NCBI GenBank assembly: GCA_963921795.1
Contig: OY997654.1
Span: 3,859,677 to 3,923,676 of the forward strand
Length of the DNA: 64,000 nucleotides
Direction: 5' to 3'
Source: Nannobrachium achirus
Taxonomy: Eukaryota; Chordata; Actinopteri; Myctophiformes; Myctophidae
Numbering within the stretch: the first letter of the stretch is position 1; each line of letters starts with the position of its first letter. The position numbers and the translations under genes were made by a program. Below are positions 1 to 11,572 of the stretch, piece by piece. The notes beneath the pieces are model-generated. The model was not told the origin of the DNA. It saw only the letters and a list, made by a program, of their open reading frames with translations, and ran no database searches.

Positions 1-206
<206 letters not shown>

Positions 207-269
207 TAACCATACATAGTTACTGTTTCCTGCTTTTTGTGTAAGTTGTCTCTGTTCCTTTAAGTGCTG

Positions 270-298
270 TGGGGGGGGGGGGGGGGGGGGGGGGGGGG
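270..298. repeat. Poly-G tract
   Basis: An uninterrupted run of about 28 G follows unremarkable sequence. It could form a G-quadruplex on the plus strand and is a likely site of length error in assembly. Confidence 0.95.
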
Positions 299-392
299 TG
301 TCTGATCCCAGTGTGGCCCTGCTGCCAGAGTGTAGCTCCTGTTGTCATGTTTGCAGCTGAACAGTAACTAGACTAACTGCTGCATTGAGAGA

Positions 393-556
393 AGCCAAGC
401 TAATGGTTGGCTTGGTAATTCAATGTAATCTCTATGCAAATAATTGCAAACTAGCTTTAAAAATGTCCAAGCTTTTTTTCCAGCTTGGACATTTTAAAAG
501 CTGCTTTGCATAAAGATAAAGATTACATTGAATTACCAAGCCAAACCAATGCTGGC
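393..556. repeat. Foldback hairpin element
   Basis: Two arms of about 75 bp are near-perfect reverse complements: the left arm contains TTGGCTTGGTAATTCAATG and the right contains CATTGAATTACCAAGCCAA. They meet around a short T-rich loop near 473-482. There is no ORF. This is consistent with a small non-autonomous DNA transposon. Confidence 0.8.
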
Positions 557-580
557 CTGATTATTTGGTCTCCACAGACA

Positions 581-582
<2 letters not shown>

Positions 583-654
<72 letters not shown>
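583..654. repeat. (AT)n microsatellite
   Basis: A perfect AT dinucleotide run of about 70 bp follows the foldback element directly. Confidence 0.97.
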
Positions 655-657
<3 letters not shown>

Positions 658-799
658 GCTTATTTAAGTATCTGAATAAAGTCACAAGATCAATAATGTG
701 TTTTTGTTTTGTCCCTCTTCCATTTTATGAAAAGTTATATTTTTCAGCACTTGTTTATTATTATTTATTTAGTTAAAATTTGTAGGTCTCACACATTCG

Positions 800-852
800 C
801 GGCGCGCACGCACGTGAACGCCCGCTAACGCGCACGCCCGTGCGCACGCACG

Positions 853-917
<65 letters not shown>
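800..917. repeat. CG-rich alternating purine-pyrimidine tract leading into (CA)n
   Basis: A stretch of GCGCACGC-type alternation grades into about 60 bp of pure CA. The whole tract alternates purine and pyrimidine and is therefore prone to Z-DNA. Confidence 0.9.
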
Positions 918-920
<3 letters not shown>

Positions 921-1139
921 TGCTAATCCAACCCGGCACGAGCAGTTTCAAATTGCTTCATGTGCTGGGTGAGCAACTCAAATGCAAGTTGATGGCCGGA
1001 AAATCCTTTAATAGTGGTCACACCTTCTACTCTATATGGGTCACACCGACCACACGCCATTCATATTGATGGAGGGGAGGGGGGGAGGGGAGCTTGTGGA
1101 CCTCGGAGAACCTCGGAGAAACTCGGAAACATTCGAAGC

Positions 1140-1252
1140 CTACACATGCGCAGTAGTTGGGCTGTTGGGCGCGCGTCAGGAAACCGGAACTAGAGGACCA
1201 TTTCGTTGTTGTAATGATTTTCGTTCATTTCGTCCAGTCAAGATACGCGGAG
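1140..1252 (+). promoter_or_regulatory. Possible promoter and 5' untranslated exon
   Basis: This GC-richer patch contains CATGCGCAGT, which resembles an NRF-1 half site, and ACCGGAA, an ETS-type core. Both are common in housekeeping vertebrate promoters. It ends in GGAG followed by GTAAGTTG at 1253, a strong splice-donor consensus. No matching downstream coding exon can be identified with confidence, so a 5' untranslated first exon is only an inference. A 117-codon frame spans it but has no recognisable domain. Confidence 0.25.
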
Positions 1253-1407
1253 GTAAGTTGACTTTCACAGGCCATCAATTTAGTAAACTAGCTATACTAT
1301 ATTCCTCATCTTTCTGGGTTCCTTCCCAAGGGACATCTCGACAAAATGAGGAAATATATAAAGGGTCTAAAGTTAAAGTAGCTATCTAGCCTAGCCAACG
1401 ACAAGGC

Positions 1408-1410
<3 letters not shown>

Positions 1411-1456
<46 letters not shown>
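1411..1456. repeat. (GT)n microsatellite
   Basis: A pure GT run of about 46 bp. From here to 1759 I see only AT-rich unique-looking sequence without a gene. Confidence 0.97.
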
Positions 1457-1458
<2 letters not shown>

Positions 1459-1759
1459 AAGTTAATTAATCAAAAAAAGGTTTAGTGGGTTAAATGAAAG
1501 TTTCTTCAGATGTGTATCCTGCATAATGGTTCTACATTCATTAAAGCTCCTATCCCTTATTGGGGAGGAATAGGCTATGAGATGGGTCTAATAAAGTATG
1601 TAATCTTTGATTAATATGCTAATTTAGCATATGAACCAATTAGATCATGTTGGTGTGGTAGGCAGGTGCTGAGGTGTTATGGAAACACAGGTTTGCTTTG
1701 AATGAGACCGAAAGCTCATCTTTGTGGTTGGGTCTAGTGTCTATCATCTTCCTCTTGAC

Positions 1760-2224
1760 CAGGGGTGGGCAACTTTGATGATGGTGAGGGCCACTATATT
1801 TCCACCTTCACTCCAGAGGGACACATTTCATGTTGCTATACATCCTACTTTGTCATTCTAGTATCTCATACAAAATGCGTTTTGAGCTTGTAGATCGGCT
1901 ATTTTTGCTTCTTTTGAATTGGAATCCTGAATTTGTTTTTGTTTTTGATTTGGAATCCTGAAATGTAATTTTTTTTATCTAATTGCAAATGCATTTAGTT
2001 ATATACCCATGTTAACTTCATGAACCTAAATACAAATACATTGGACATAAAAAATATATATATTTTAATACTACTATACTAGTCATTAAACAGAATTAAA
2101 GCAGGTCATGTTTGGAATTGTAACAGCTGAAATAAATAATATATCAGTATTCCGGTATTAACCTGCGAGCTGCATTAAGTGAAGGTGGGGGCCGTATGTG
2201 GCCCCCGGGCCGCCAGTTGCCCAT
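1760..2224. mobile_element. hAT-like non-autonomous element
   Basis: The ends read CAGGGGTGGGCAAC on the left and GTTGCCC on the right as an inverted match, a common terminal form of fish hAT elements. The interior is AT-rich and non-coding. It carries one arm of the recurring palindrome (GAGCTTGTAGATCGGC at about 1884). The flanking 8-bp duplication is not obvious. Confidence 0.6.
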
Positions 2225-2847
2225 GTATGCTCTTACCATACCACACAGATAATCTATGGTGTTCAGGTCAGGCCAGTTGGCAGGTTAGTCAAGCCCACCA
2301 ATACCATGTTGTTTCCACCAGTTACAGAAACTGTGGTCAGGTGCCAATTTATGCTGGAATAGGAAATCTGTAGCTCTATAGCTGGTTGACGTACAAAAGC
2401 ACAATAAATCTGTTGTTGACTTGGCCCTCCTCTAGCGCCACCATGAGGCCAACTTTTGCAAAATACATATTTTGTCTACTGCTCCTACAGATTTTGCCCT
2501 AAGATCACACAAATCTGTACGCAGTCTGTACGCAGTATCTTTAGAGTCATGTAATCAACGTGACATTTCCCATATTCCCTACTGATTGCCTTCAAAGGTT
2601 TTTGTATGCGTTTGCTTATCTCCCGATTAGGGAGTCTTACTGGTTTAAAAAACAAAAGAAGAGAGAGATAAAGAGAGCACTGAGTTTTTATCAAGTCCAG
2701 AGTCAACAAAGACATCTACACAGAGATTTTAGAACAATTTGTTATTCTGTATGTTAACAACCTTTTTAGCGATCATTTTCCAGAAACACTCGTCATCTGC
2801 TCACAGTGCCACAATTATGATTAACTGTTGTACTGACCATGGAATTC
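2225..2847. other. No gene seen; probable transposon debris
   Basis: The part at 2230-2400 looks like degraded coding sequence in the minus direction but is interrupted by several stops, and I cannot assign it to a family. The remainder has short open frames without domains. Confidence 0.4.
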
Positions 2848-2994
2848 ATGGGTTTCATTTGCAGTCCTAATCTGCCATGTTTAGGACCAACAAAGGTGTT
2901 TCAATGTGTCTGATTGGCATAAAACAAATGTCAGAATGTCACAACTGTGTTTGGTCCCCAACATGGCTGGTTTTGAACTACAAATGAAACCCAT
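2848..2994. repeat. Short inverted-repeat element
   Basis: ATGGGTTTCATTTG on the left is matched by CAAATGAAACCCAT on the right, with further internal complementarity around CCATGTT and AACATGG. The total length is 147 bp with no ORF, which is MITE-like. Confidence 0.7.
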
Positions 2995-3095
2995 CAATTA
3001 CTGAATCTGACTGACCTGCCAAATAGCTTGTATGATTGGTGTTGTATTCAAGAGGAGGATGAGAGACAACAGACCCAACACACAAACACAAGAGC

Positions 3096-3336
3096 TTAAA
3101 GGGGAAGACCACCCATTTAACTATGTCATTAATATACCTTAGAGGTGTTGTGTTGCCTAGAACTGGAGGATTTATTTTGGGGTTTGTGTTGTAAAGTACA
3201 ACTTGATGACATCACACTGTTGTACTTTACAATACAAACCCCAAAATCAATCTTCCAGTTCTAGACAACACAGAAGGGGGGGACCTTTTTCCTATTTCAA
3301 CACAACTCCTTTAAGTTATTTTAATGACATAGTTCA
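3096..3336. repeat. Foldback element
   Basis: AACTATGTCATTAA near 3118 pairs with TTAATGACATAGTT near 3322. Inner segments around TTGTACTTTACAA and the CAAACCCCAAAAT motif also pair, which makes an almost continuous hairpin. TTAAAGG at the left edge and CCTTTAA at the right resemble the family seen at 8424 and 36689. Confidence 0.75.
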
Positions 3337-4179
3337 ATATTGAAAATGCCTTAATCAAAGGCAACCTGCTTACATTACTCCTCAGGGGGAATACAGATTG
3401 TTCACCTACATGCCATGCCCCATTGATGAAGTAATTTGTTCAAAAGGTGTGCATAATCATTGTTTGGTCTTGTGTTATAATCCAACAGTTGGTAATATGG
3501 ATGTTTGAATTTCACAAGCTTTATGCCATAAGATCTCCTGTCTTTCCAAAGTCACAGCTCCTTATAGTTAACTCATGTGAAAAAATAAATGATAAAAACT
3601 AAAATGTACCTGTCATTAGTGCTTTTGGTGAGTGGATTTGTTATATTTCATAACATTGGTACTAATGTGGCTCATGAGTGACTCAATCTAGTATTGACCT
3701 GGTCCAGAGGGATGTCCCTTTGGTATAATGGTTAAGATGTTACTGTGCGTTACGATAACATGACACAACTTTGTAGTTTCGAATATGGCTATGATTAAAA
3801 AGGATTTACAATATTTGATTACAGGAGATACTAGTTCTACTCTCAAGTAGTTTTGATGTACATAAATTGTCAGTTCATCTGTCAATTATTTATGCATGTA
3901 CTGTTTTTACTGTTCTTTCTATTGGATTTAAGGATTCCATAATGTAACTTACTGTGTGTTTCTTGTGTTTTCTACTACACAAACGCATATAATTGCAAGG
4001 CGACATTTGACTGTCTTGTAATTGTGGTTTGCACTACAGGACTCAAAAGCCCCCCAGACATGTCCTACATTTCCATTGGGATCCAGACTGTGGTTCCTGA
4101 GGGCTCCTCACACTGCACCTGGAAACTTCATTTAGATCTGTCATCTTGGAAGGTACAACTAGTGTAGCGGCATAGCACA
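3337..4179. other. No gene seen; contains a degraded SINE head
   Basis: GGGATGTCCCTTTGGTATAA at 3709 followed by TGGTTAAGATG matches the tRNA-like head better preserved at 41576. The rest is unassigned. Confidence 0.45.
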
Positions 4180-6620
4180 ACGATTGTTCACTTTTTGAAG
4201 AAAGTATGACATTTCTACCATAGTTAGTACATACCATAAGGTGTATTTTCAGATGTGGAGGGAAGTCAGATTTGACCCCTGAGGCCTGGGAAAGGTCAAA
4301 TTCAAGATGGCCACTAGTCCAGTGTGTCTAATGTTCAAACACACATAATTATGGGACCACATCCTCCTCTAGAGGCTTGTATTCTTGGAACAACGGCTTG
4401 TAATAGTTTTTTTCAACTGCGCCCCGGAAATTAATTGAGGTCTGTTTTTTTTTAATTGAATACAGGATATTATTAGAGAATTTACGGTATGTTCTGTTAA
4501 AATTGTAAGCTTCTCAAAATACTCAAATCACTTTACAAAACAGCTCTATTGAAAGATAAATAGTCCTACATAATGTTATAATAGTAATTATTATTCAGTT
4601 AGTCCATTAACTCTTTTGCCATGGTGATTTTGTCTCAACTATGGCGAAGCGACACAGGTTGATAGACCCGTCACCCTACCCAGCCTACATCAAAGCAATT
4701 ATCACTCCCAGTTATTGGTGTTCAACAGCAAGAAGCATGCACATAAAGTGGATTCACCAAGTTTTGTGGAAACACACAAACCCAGATTGAACAGTGTGTC
4801 AACTAGACCCCTACTTTGTGTAACTGCGTGGATCTTGAGGGACAGGTACAGTGGGAGTGGAGTTTCTCGGCTGCGGCTGTGACGGGCTAAGCTTGGTGAA
4901 TCCACTTTCCGTGCATGCTTCATGCTGTTGGAACACCAATAACTGGGAGATTGATAATGCTGGTTTTGTGGTGATTGTTTGGATCTGAGTCTGGTGCTTG
5001 ATGTTTGCCCCATCAAGTATCATGTTGACTTAGCCAAGAGAGATGGTGGCACAGCTCCCTGCTGGCAGTTTTCCTGGAATGACCCATCAAAGGAGAAACT
5101 TGCATAAAACATCTCTTTGCGCACCATCTGAGCTGTACACAATTAAGTGCATGGCATCACTGTCATGCTGTCCGATGTCCTTCTCAAAACTGAGAAGTGT
5201 GTCTCTTCCCTGTGAATCTGCCTTCAGATGAGGAAGCGCAGAAAGAGGTCGGTTTTTCAGTCTGGTGGTGTGAATCTGTTTCTCTACAGTCAGACCAAGC
5301 TGTTCCAGTCTGCTCTTGTACAGCTGAGTGATGTCAACCTATTTGAAGACAGGAGCATTGTCTTCATCACTACTCATGTCTTCTAGGTATGCTACTAACT
5401 CAGCAAAGGCTATACCATGCAGGCAAGAATCCTCTTCATTATTGCCTTTGGATGCAGTCTGCCTGGGTCGATGTGTCAATGTTGTAAGTTGATGCATTAC
5501 ATAAGCCTGCAGAACCAGCAGGCTCATTGCACAAGAAGCACGTCGGCACTGTGGATGGCTAAGAGCGGATCGTGTGTGCACAGAAGAGGTACTTTGTTGT
5601 TGTCCTGCAGTTAATTCCCCCCGATTCGTCATATGCCTTAGTGTTGAATTGTAGGTGACGTTTCTTGTGCCACTCAGCCCTGTTTGCTTTCAGAGTGGAT
5701 TCAATGCCATATCCATCATCTAAACGTTCCAGGTTGAGGTCCATGGGCATGTGTGGAAGGGAGCGAAACCGGAGAAGGTCATTGGCCAGGGATGCATAGT
5801 TACTACTAACAGGCTGTTTTGTTGATCTGAATGGACATTGTAAAGTCTCATCTGTTACTGCTTGGCAGAGGACCCAAATGTCCCAGTTAGTGCTGGGGGC
5901 GGCTTGGATTGCTTGGATGTAGGCTGGGTAGGGTCTATCACCCTGTGGTGCTGCATGGTTGAGACAAAATCACCACGGCAAAAGAGTGAATGGTCTAACT
6001 GAATAATATTACTATTAGAACATTATGTAGGCTTATTTTATCTTTCAATATTGCTGTTTTTGTAAAGTGATTTGAGTTTTTTAACAGTACATACACATGT
6101 TATACATCACAATGTTCACACCATTCTACTGCATCTTACACTTTCTATGGGTAATCTGTATGATTTGTTTTTGTGCTGTAACCTTTTGTTTGAACACTGT
6201 GCCTCCCGTTCAAACCAATGAAACTTTCAGTTTCAGAACTTTTCATTTCCCAGTTCATACACATCTTTATAGCTTAAAATGTTCACATGACTGCTGAGTC
6301 CTACAAAGTGTTCAGTTAATCTGGGCAAGTTCTATTTTTAGCTGTAGACCTGCCTGAATCCAGCTAATTGTGTTTCACCAAATTTCAATGTAATTTGACC
6401 TTGACCTTATCCTAAATGCATTTTCTTGAATTCTGGTTATCTCAAAAACATTAGGCGTGTTTGAACATTAGACACGGCCATCTTGAATCTGACCTCTCCC
6501 AGGCCTCAGGGGTCAAATCTGACTTCCCTCCATATCTGAAAATAAACCTTATGTTATGTACCAACTGTGGTAGAAATGTCATGCTTTCTTCAAAACATGA
6601 ACAATCAATCGCTCCTAATG
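4180..6620. mobile_element. Long-inverted-repeat DNA element carrying a protein gene remnant
   Basis: A left arm at about 4180-4690 and a right arm at about 5920-6620 are reverse complements over hundreds of bases with indels. Matched landmarks include TTTGACCCCTGAGGCCTGGG against CCCAGGCCTCAGGGGTCAAA, and the paired AACTATGGTAGAAATGTCAT-type segments. Between the arms lies a broken minus-strand coding region. The right arm has about 200 bp of extra sequence. The layout is that of a DNA transposon with very long terminal repeats. The exact ends and target duplication are not resolved. Confidence 0.65.
4730..5750 (-). pseudogene. Degraded multi-copy uncharacterised protein gene
   Basis: Minus-strand pieces in different frames line up in one order. 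They are a segment with AEWHKKRHLQFNT (about 5665-5700), a segment ending AELVAYLEDMSSDEDNAPVF (about 5339-5410), a segment SISQLLVFQ (about 4915-4950), and a segment RHSRSRETPLPLYLSLKIHA followed by LVDTLFNLGLC (about 4780-4885). I recall this order from a large family of uncharacterised fish and invertebrate proteins with no known function. Stops and frameshifts separate the pieces, so this copy is dead. Its position between long inverted repeats suggests that the family is carried by a transposon. Confidence 0.55.
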
Positions 6621-7269
6621 AGAGCTACGCCACTGTACTAAACAGTGTTGGAAAGTTTCAAAGTCTGCCAAATGCCATTTGTTTGTACTCACTTAGCACC
6701 TAAATATGAGTAGCTAAAATAATGAGTAACACCTTTGACTTGATGCAAAGAGTGTTTTTCTAACTTGGATATGAATCCTTAAATTCCAAAATACATTCTC
6801 TCTAAAACCTTCTTATTGAGTCAGTGATTATATACTGTAGGGCCCAGGTTAATTATCATGATCCCAAAAGACTGTCCATGGGGTCTTTTAGGCAGAAATG
6901 CCCCCCGCCGTCAGTTTCCCCAGCAGCCCTCATAGCATAAAATGTTACCCATAAGCCTATCATTTTATGCTTTGATTGGCCAGTACAGTCAATTTGATTG
7001 ACAGCTGTGCCAAATGTTCACCCCAAAAATGGATTTATCAGTTTGTTGTTTCGTGTGTGAAAACCAACGCATTAATGTGTCTGTAATGACATCTGATAAA
7101 CACATTAGTGAAATAAATAAATCACTTTTGAAGGGCTCAAGACTAAGGTAGTAACAGTGGAAACTAGACAACAGGGGCATTTCTGCATAATGGACCTCAT
7201 GGACATCCATTTGAGATCAATAAAGGTTGCTAAAATTAGCCTAGATGTTATTTTCTTGAGATTTGTCCT
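6621..7269. other. No gene seen
   Basis: AT-rich sequence with only short chance frames. No terminal repeats, splice-bounded coding patch or tandem structure could be made out by eye. Confidence 0.5.
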
Positions 7270-7273
7270 TTAA

Positions 7274-7775
7274 CCCTGCAAGGCCCGAATTAATTTCTAC
7301 TGGCCAAACTTTAAAAAAAAAAAATCAGATGGTGTTGTAGCAGTCCTAATCACAGGAAAATGTAATGTTAAAAAATTAATAATGTTTTTGTAAGGTTTTA
7401 TAGCCATAAATCATGCTGTAATTTGTATATTGGGGATATTTTTCACAATATTAACATATGCACATGTTCTAGACATTCTAATGATCACGAAAAAAAATAT
7501 TACAGGCATTTTACGTATGTTTTAGTGAGGAATAGCTTCAGTTAAAAAGTGAGATGTTGTTCGTCCAGACGCTGGAATTTCAACTTCTTTGGGACTTGTG
7601 AATGTCAGCCTATGTGGGGGGTATTTATTTGCAAATATCGTGGCCAATGGCATTGTAATACTAAACAATAGGATTTAATAGTGATGTTAATGTGAAAAAA
7701 GAACAGGAAAAATAATTATAACATTTTAAAAAAAATGATTTAAAAAATGTTGCCAAAACACTGGGCCTTGCAGGG
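7274..7775. mobile_element. TTAA-flanked non-autonomous element (piggyBac-type)
   Basis: The ends are CCCTGCAAGGCCC and GGGCCTTGCAGGG, a perfect 13-bp inverted repeat, flanked on both sides by TTAA (7270-7273 and 7776-7779). TTAA target duplication with CCC/GGG ends is the hallmark of the piggyBac superfamily. The 502-bp interior has no ORF, so it must have been moved by a transposase supplied in trans. Confidence 0.85.
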
Positions 7776-8105
7776 TTAAAGGATTACTTCACCGCTTTTC
7801 AACATGTCTTTATATAATGATAGCAAGACATGTTGAAAAGTGGCAAAAGTCGACCTTTAAGGTGAGAAAGAAAATTGGGTTTATGTGGATAGTTTTATTT
7901 TTGGATTATTTTGTTTTTAATAACACATTTATTGCAGACACTTGCATTTAGGAATGTAGGAGTCGAGGCATTACAGTTGGTTTGTCTTTGCTCCACAGGC
8001 AATTCATGTAAAATTAGAAGAATTTGCAAAGTGAACGATAACAAATCAAACAAAATTTAAAGTTGTACAAAATGAAACGCATTGTAATTGAAAGTGTTTC
8101 CTAAT

Positions 8106-8107
<2 letters not shown>

Positions 8108-8197
<90 letters not shown>
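8108..8197. repeat. (GT)n microsatellite
   Basis: A pure GT run of about 88 bp. Confidence 0.98.
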
Positions 8198-8260
8198 TAT
8201 AGTATATTATTACTTTTTCATTATTATTGATATTATTATTACCCTTATTGTTTTTTACAG

Positions 8261-8379
8261 CATCTACAGACGAGCCTTTGAGAAGTGCATCTGCAACCTC
8301 TGTCAAGTCAACTTCTGCAGCATCTGCACTTACCGGACCTATTCCAACTAAGATTCCTCAAGCTCCTCATCCTTAAACA
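8261..8379 (+). other. Weak candidate terminal exon
   Basis: TTATTGTTTTTTACAG resembles a polypyrimidine tract and splice acceptor. One frame downstream reads a Ser/Thr/Ala/Pro-rich peptide (beginning ASTDEPLRSASATS) to a stop at about 8377. Another frame gives a Cys-containing peptide ending at 8349. Neither has a recognised domain. It could be a 3' exon of an unidentified gene or chance. Confidence 0.2.
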
Positions 8380-8423
8380 GTGGCTAGTGTTAGAGTGTGT
8401 AACTATAAGCTATCAGCAACGCT

Positions 8424-9247
8424 TAAAGGACCACTTCACAGATTTTTAAAATATGTTCACACAACTGGAACTCACTTTGATTCACTGCTCTCAGGCATTG
8501 TCTCATAGGAGTACTTGACTGTTGCACTCGAGAAACCTGCTCATCGTGCAAAATTTATAGCAATAGCCTGCAGTTTCAATTACCTTAGATCTTTGATCAC
8601 TGATGCCATTGGTGGAGGGTTTCTAAAATGTTCACAGCAAACGGTAGTGTTAAGATAATTAAATCAACTAATGTGAGCATAATGTATTCTGGCACTGTCT
8701 ACCCCCTTTGGGTATATCACTTCAAATTAGGGCTGGGATGCGATTAAAAATGTTAATCTAATTAATTAGAGGCTCTGTGATTAATTAATCGCATTTTAAT
8801 CGCACATTGATATTTGACCTGAGAAGCATTTCTTTTTCAAGTAAAACACATTTTGTTGTACGAGTGAATCAATTTCGCATCCACTGGGCCAAGCAAAGCG
8901 CTCTGATCGGCTACTTCTCCCTTTGCGTTTGTTGTCTCTTCTTGGTTGGTGCATCGCTATGATCGGTATGCCCGAAACTGAAGGTTCTGTGGTGCAAAAA
9001 CTAAGTGCGATTTAAATGCGTAATTTTTTTTAATCGCGTTAATTTTCTGTAATTAATCGCAATTAATCAGTTAAAGTCCCAGCGCTTACTTCAAATATAA
9101 TCTGCCTAACGATTATGTCACTGGTGGATGAGATTCTGAACTGCTTGCAGCTCTCCTAAGAGACACAGACCTAGTTGTAAAATGTATATTTTAGTCAGGA
9201 CCAATTAGATCAAGATTGGTTGAAAAGAGGTGAAGTCGTGCTTTAAT
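8424..9247. mobile_element. TTAAAGG-type foldback MITE, host of a nested hAT element
   Basis: TTAAAGGACCACTTCAC at the left pairs with GTGAAGTCGTGCTTTAA at the right, allowing a few mismatches. The interior has no ORF and is interrupted by the element at 8728-9088. The same terminal family recurs at 36689-37123. Confidence 0.65.
8728..9088. mobile_element. hAT-like MITE with 8-bp target duplication
   Basis: CTTCAAAT occurs immediately before (8720-8727) and after (9089-9096) the element, a perfect 8-bp duplication as expected for hAT. The ends read TAGGGCTGGGATGCGATTAA and, inverted, TAAGCGCTGGGAC. The subterminal regions are rich in ATTAATTAATCGC repeats. It is non-coding, 361 bp, and inserted in another MITE. 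Confidence 0.85.
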
Positions 9248-9289
9248 GTGTTGATGGATGCATATTAAACGTTTGTTGATATAAAGACA

Positions 9290-10560
9290 CAGCTCAATTG
9301 TTTAAAAGACTTTATTAAGCATTTATTAACATTTATGCGACACGTTCCCACTTTAGGATATCCAATTTGGAGCTCCCTATTGTAAAGTGTTAACAGATGC
9401 TTTAATAAGGTTTTCATGGCGTTAATAACACTGCTACATTGCTTATTAAGACCTTGTTAAGCATTTGTTAACGTTTACCCGAAGTGTTCCCACTTTAGAA
9501 TAGGTGGCTGCAAAATACTTAATTAAAATGTTAATAACACATCGCCATTGTTTATAAGGACCTTATTAAGCATCTGTTAACGTTTATCCGAAGTGATCCC
9601 ACTTAAGAATAGGTGGCTGCAAAATGCTTTATTAATGTGTTAATAAATGCTTTATTAAGGTTTTATTGATGTTAATAACACATCGCCATTGTTTATAAGG
9701 ACCTTATTAAGCATTTGTTAACGATTATACGAAGTGATCCCACTTTAGAATAGGTGGCTGCAAAATGCTTAATTAAAGTGTTAATTAATGCTTTATTAAG
9801 GGTTTATTGATGTTAATAACACATCGCCATTGTTTATAAGGACCTTATTAAGCATTTGTTAACGATTATACGAAGTGATCCCACTTTAGAATAGGTGGCT
9901 GCAAAATGCTTAATTAAAGTGTTAATAAAGGCTTTATTAAGGTTTTATTGATGTTAATAACACATCGCCATTGTTTATAAGGACCTTATTAAGCATTTGT
10001 TAACGTTTACAAGAAGTGATCCCACTTTAGAATAGGTGGCTGCAAAATGCTTAATTAAAGTGTTAATTAATGCTTTATTAAGGGTTTATTGATGTTAATA
10101 ACAGATCGCCATTGTTTATAAGGACCTTATTAAGCATTTGTTAACGATTATACGAAGTGATCCCACTTTAGAATAGGTGGCTGCAAAATGCTTAATTAAA
10201 GTGTTAATAAAGGCTTTATTAAGGTTTTATTGATGTTAATAACACATCGCCATTGTTTATAAGGACCTTATTAAGCATTTGTTAATGTTTACCCGAAGTG
10301 TTAATAACACTGCTCCATTGTTTATAAATTGCCTAATTGAAGTGTTTAGGCTTTATTAAGGATTTGTTGATGTTAATACACTGTTACCTTGTGAATAAAG
10401 ACTTCATGAAGGATGGCTTAACGTTTTCCCAATGTGTTCACACTTTAGAATAGGTGGCTGCAAATTGCCTAATAAAGTGTTAATAAAGGCTTAATTAATG
10501 ACTTGTTGTTGTTCATACTGATATAAGTGCATAGTAAAGGGTTAATAAATGCACTATTAG
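9290..10560. repeat. AT-rich tandem array, about 141-bp period
   Basis: A unit containing CCCACTTTAGAATAGGTGGC recurs near 9489, 9598, 9739, 9880, 10020 and 10162, so the dominant period is about 141 bp. The sequence is dominated by TTAATAA/TTATTAA words. The array edge near 9375 holds CTATTGTAAAGTG, the same word that ends the foldback at 23582-24885. Confidence 0.9.
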
Positions 10561-11535
10561 GAAGCGCATAACGATCGTTAATTAAGTATCTCATAAATAC
10601 ACTACCCCCTTATTATTGCTTTATTAAGATGAATAAGCACATATTAAGGTTAATAAGTATCTTATAAGTGTTTAATTAGTTGATAATTCATTATAATTAT
10701 TTCGTTAATTACGGTTTAATAACGTTTGAATAAGAGTTAATTAATTGTTAATGTTCGTTAATAGCTGTTAATTAATTGTTAATAAGTGCCTAATTAGCTG
10801 TTAATTAGCCTTTTGATCCTTAATTAAGTATCCCATAAATACACTACCCCCTTATTATTGCTTTATTAAGATGAATAAGCACATATTAAGGTTAATAAGT
10901 ATCTTATAAGTGTTTAATTAGTTGATAATTCATTATAATTAACTAGTTAATTACGGTTTAATAACGTTTGAATAAGAGTTAATTAATTGTTAATGTTCGT
11001 TAATAGCTGTTAATTAATTGTTAATAAGTGCCTAATTAGCTGTTAATTAGCCTTTTGATCCTTAATTAAGTATCCCATAAATACACTACCCCCTTATTAT
11101 TGCTTTATTAAGATGAATAAGCACATATTAAGGTTAATAAGTATCTTATAAGTGTTTAATTAGTTGATAATTCATTATAATTAACTAGTTAATTACGGTT
11201 TAATAACGTTTGAATAAGAGTTAATTAATTGTTAATGTTCGTTAATAGCTGTTAATTAATTGTTAATAAGTGCCTAATTAGCTGTTAATTAGCCTTTTGA
11301 TCCTTAATTAAGTATCCCATAAATACACTACCCCCTTATTATTGCTTTATTAAGATGAATAAGCACATATTAAGGTTAATAAGTATCTTATAAGTGTTTA
11401 ATTAGTTGATAATTCATTATAATTAACTAGTTAATTACGGTTTAATAACGTTTGAATAAGAGTTAATTAATTGTTAATGTTCCTTAATAGCTGTTAATTA
11501 ATTGTTAATAAGTGCCTAATTAGCTGTTAATTAGC
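10561..11535. repeat. AT-rich tandem array, 242-bp period, four copies
   Basis: The landmark ACTACCCCCTTATTATTGC occurs at 10601, 10843, 11085 and 11327, exactly 242 bp apart, with almost no substitutions between copies. Near-identity implies recent amplification or homogenisation. The array abuts AGCACTTTATAATGA-type sequence (inverted) at 11536-11572, where a LINE ORF stops. Confidence 0.95.
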
Positions 11536-11572
11536 CTCTATTGAGGTACTTCATTATAAAGTGCTACCTTGC

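Noticed and set aside
9290..11535. CRISPR-like or origin-like repeats
   Set aside because: Repeats are contiguous 141- and 242-bp units without spacers, in a eukaryotic setting.
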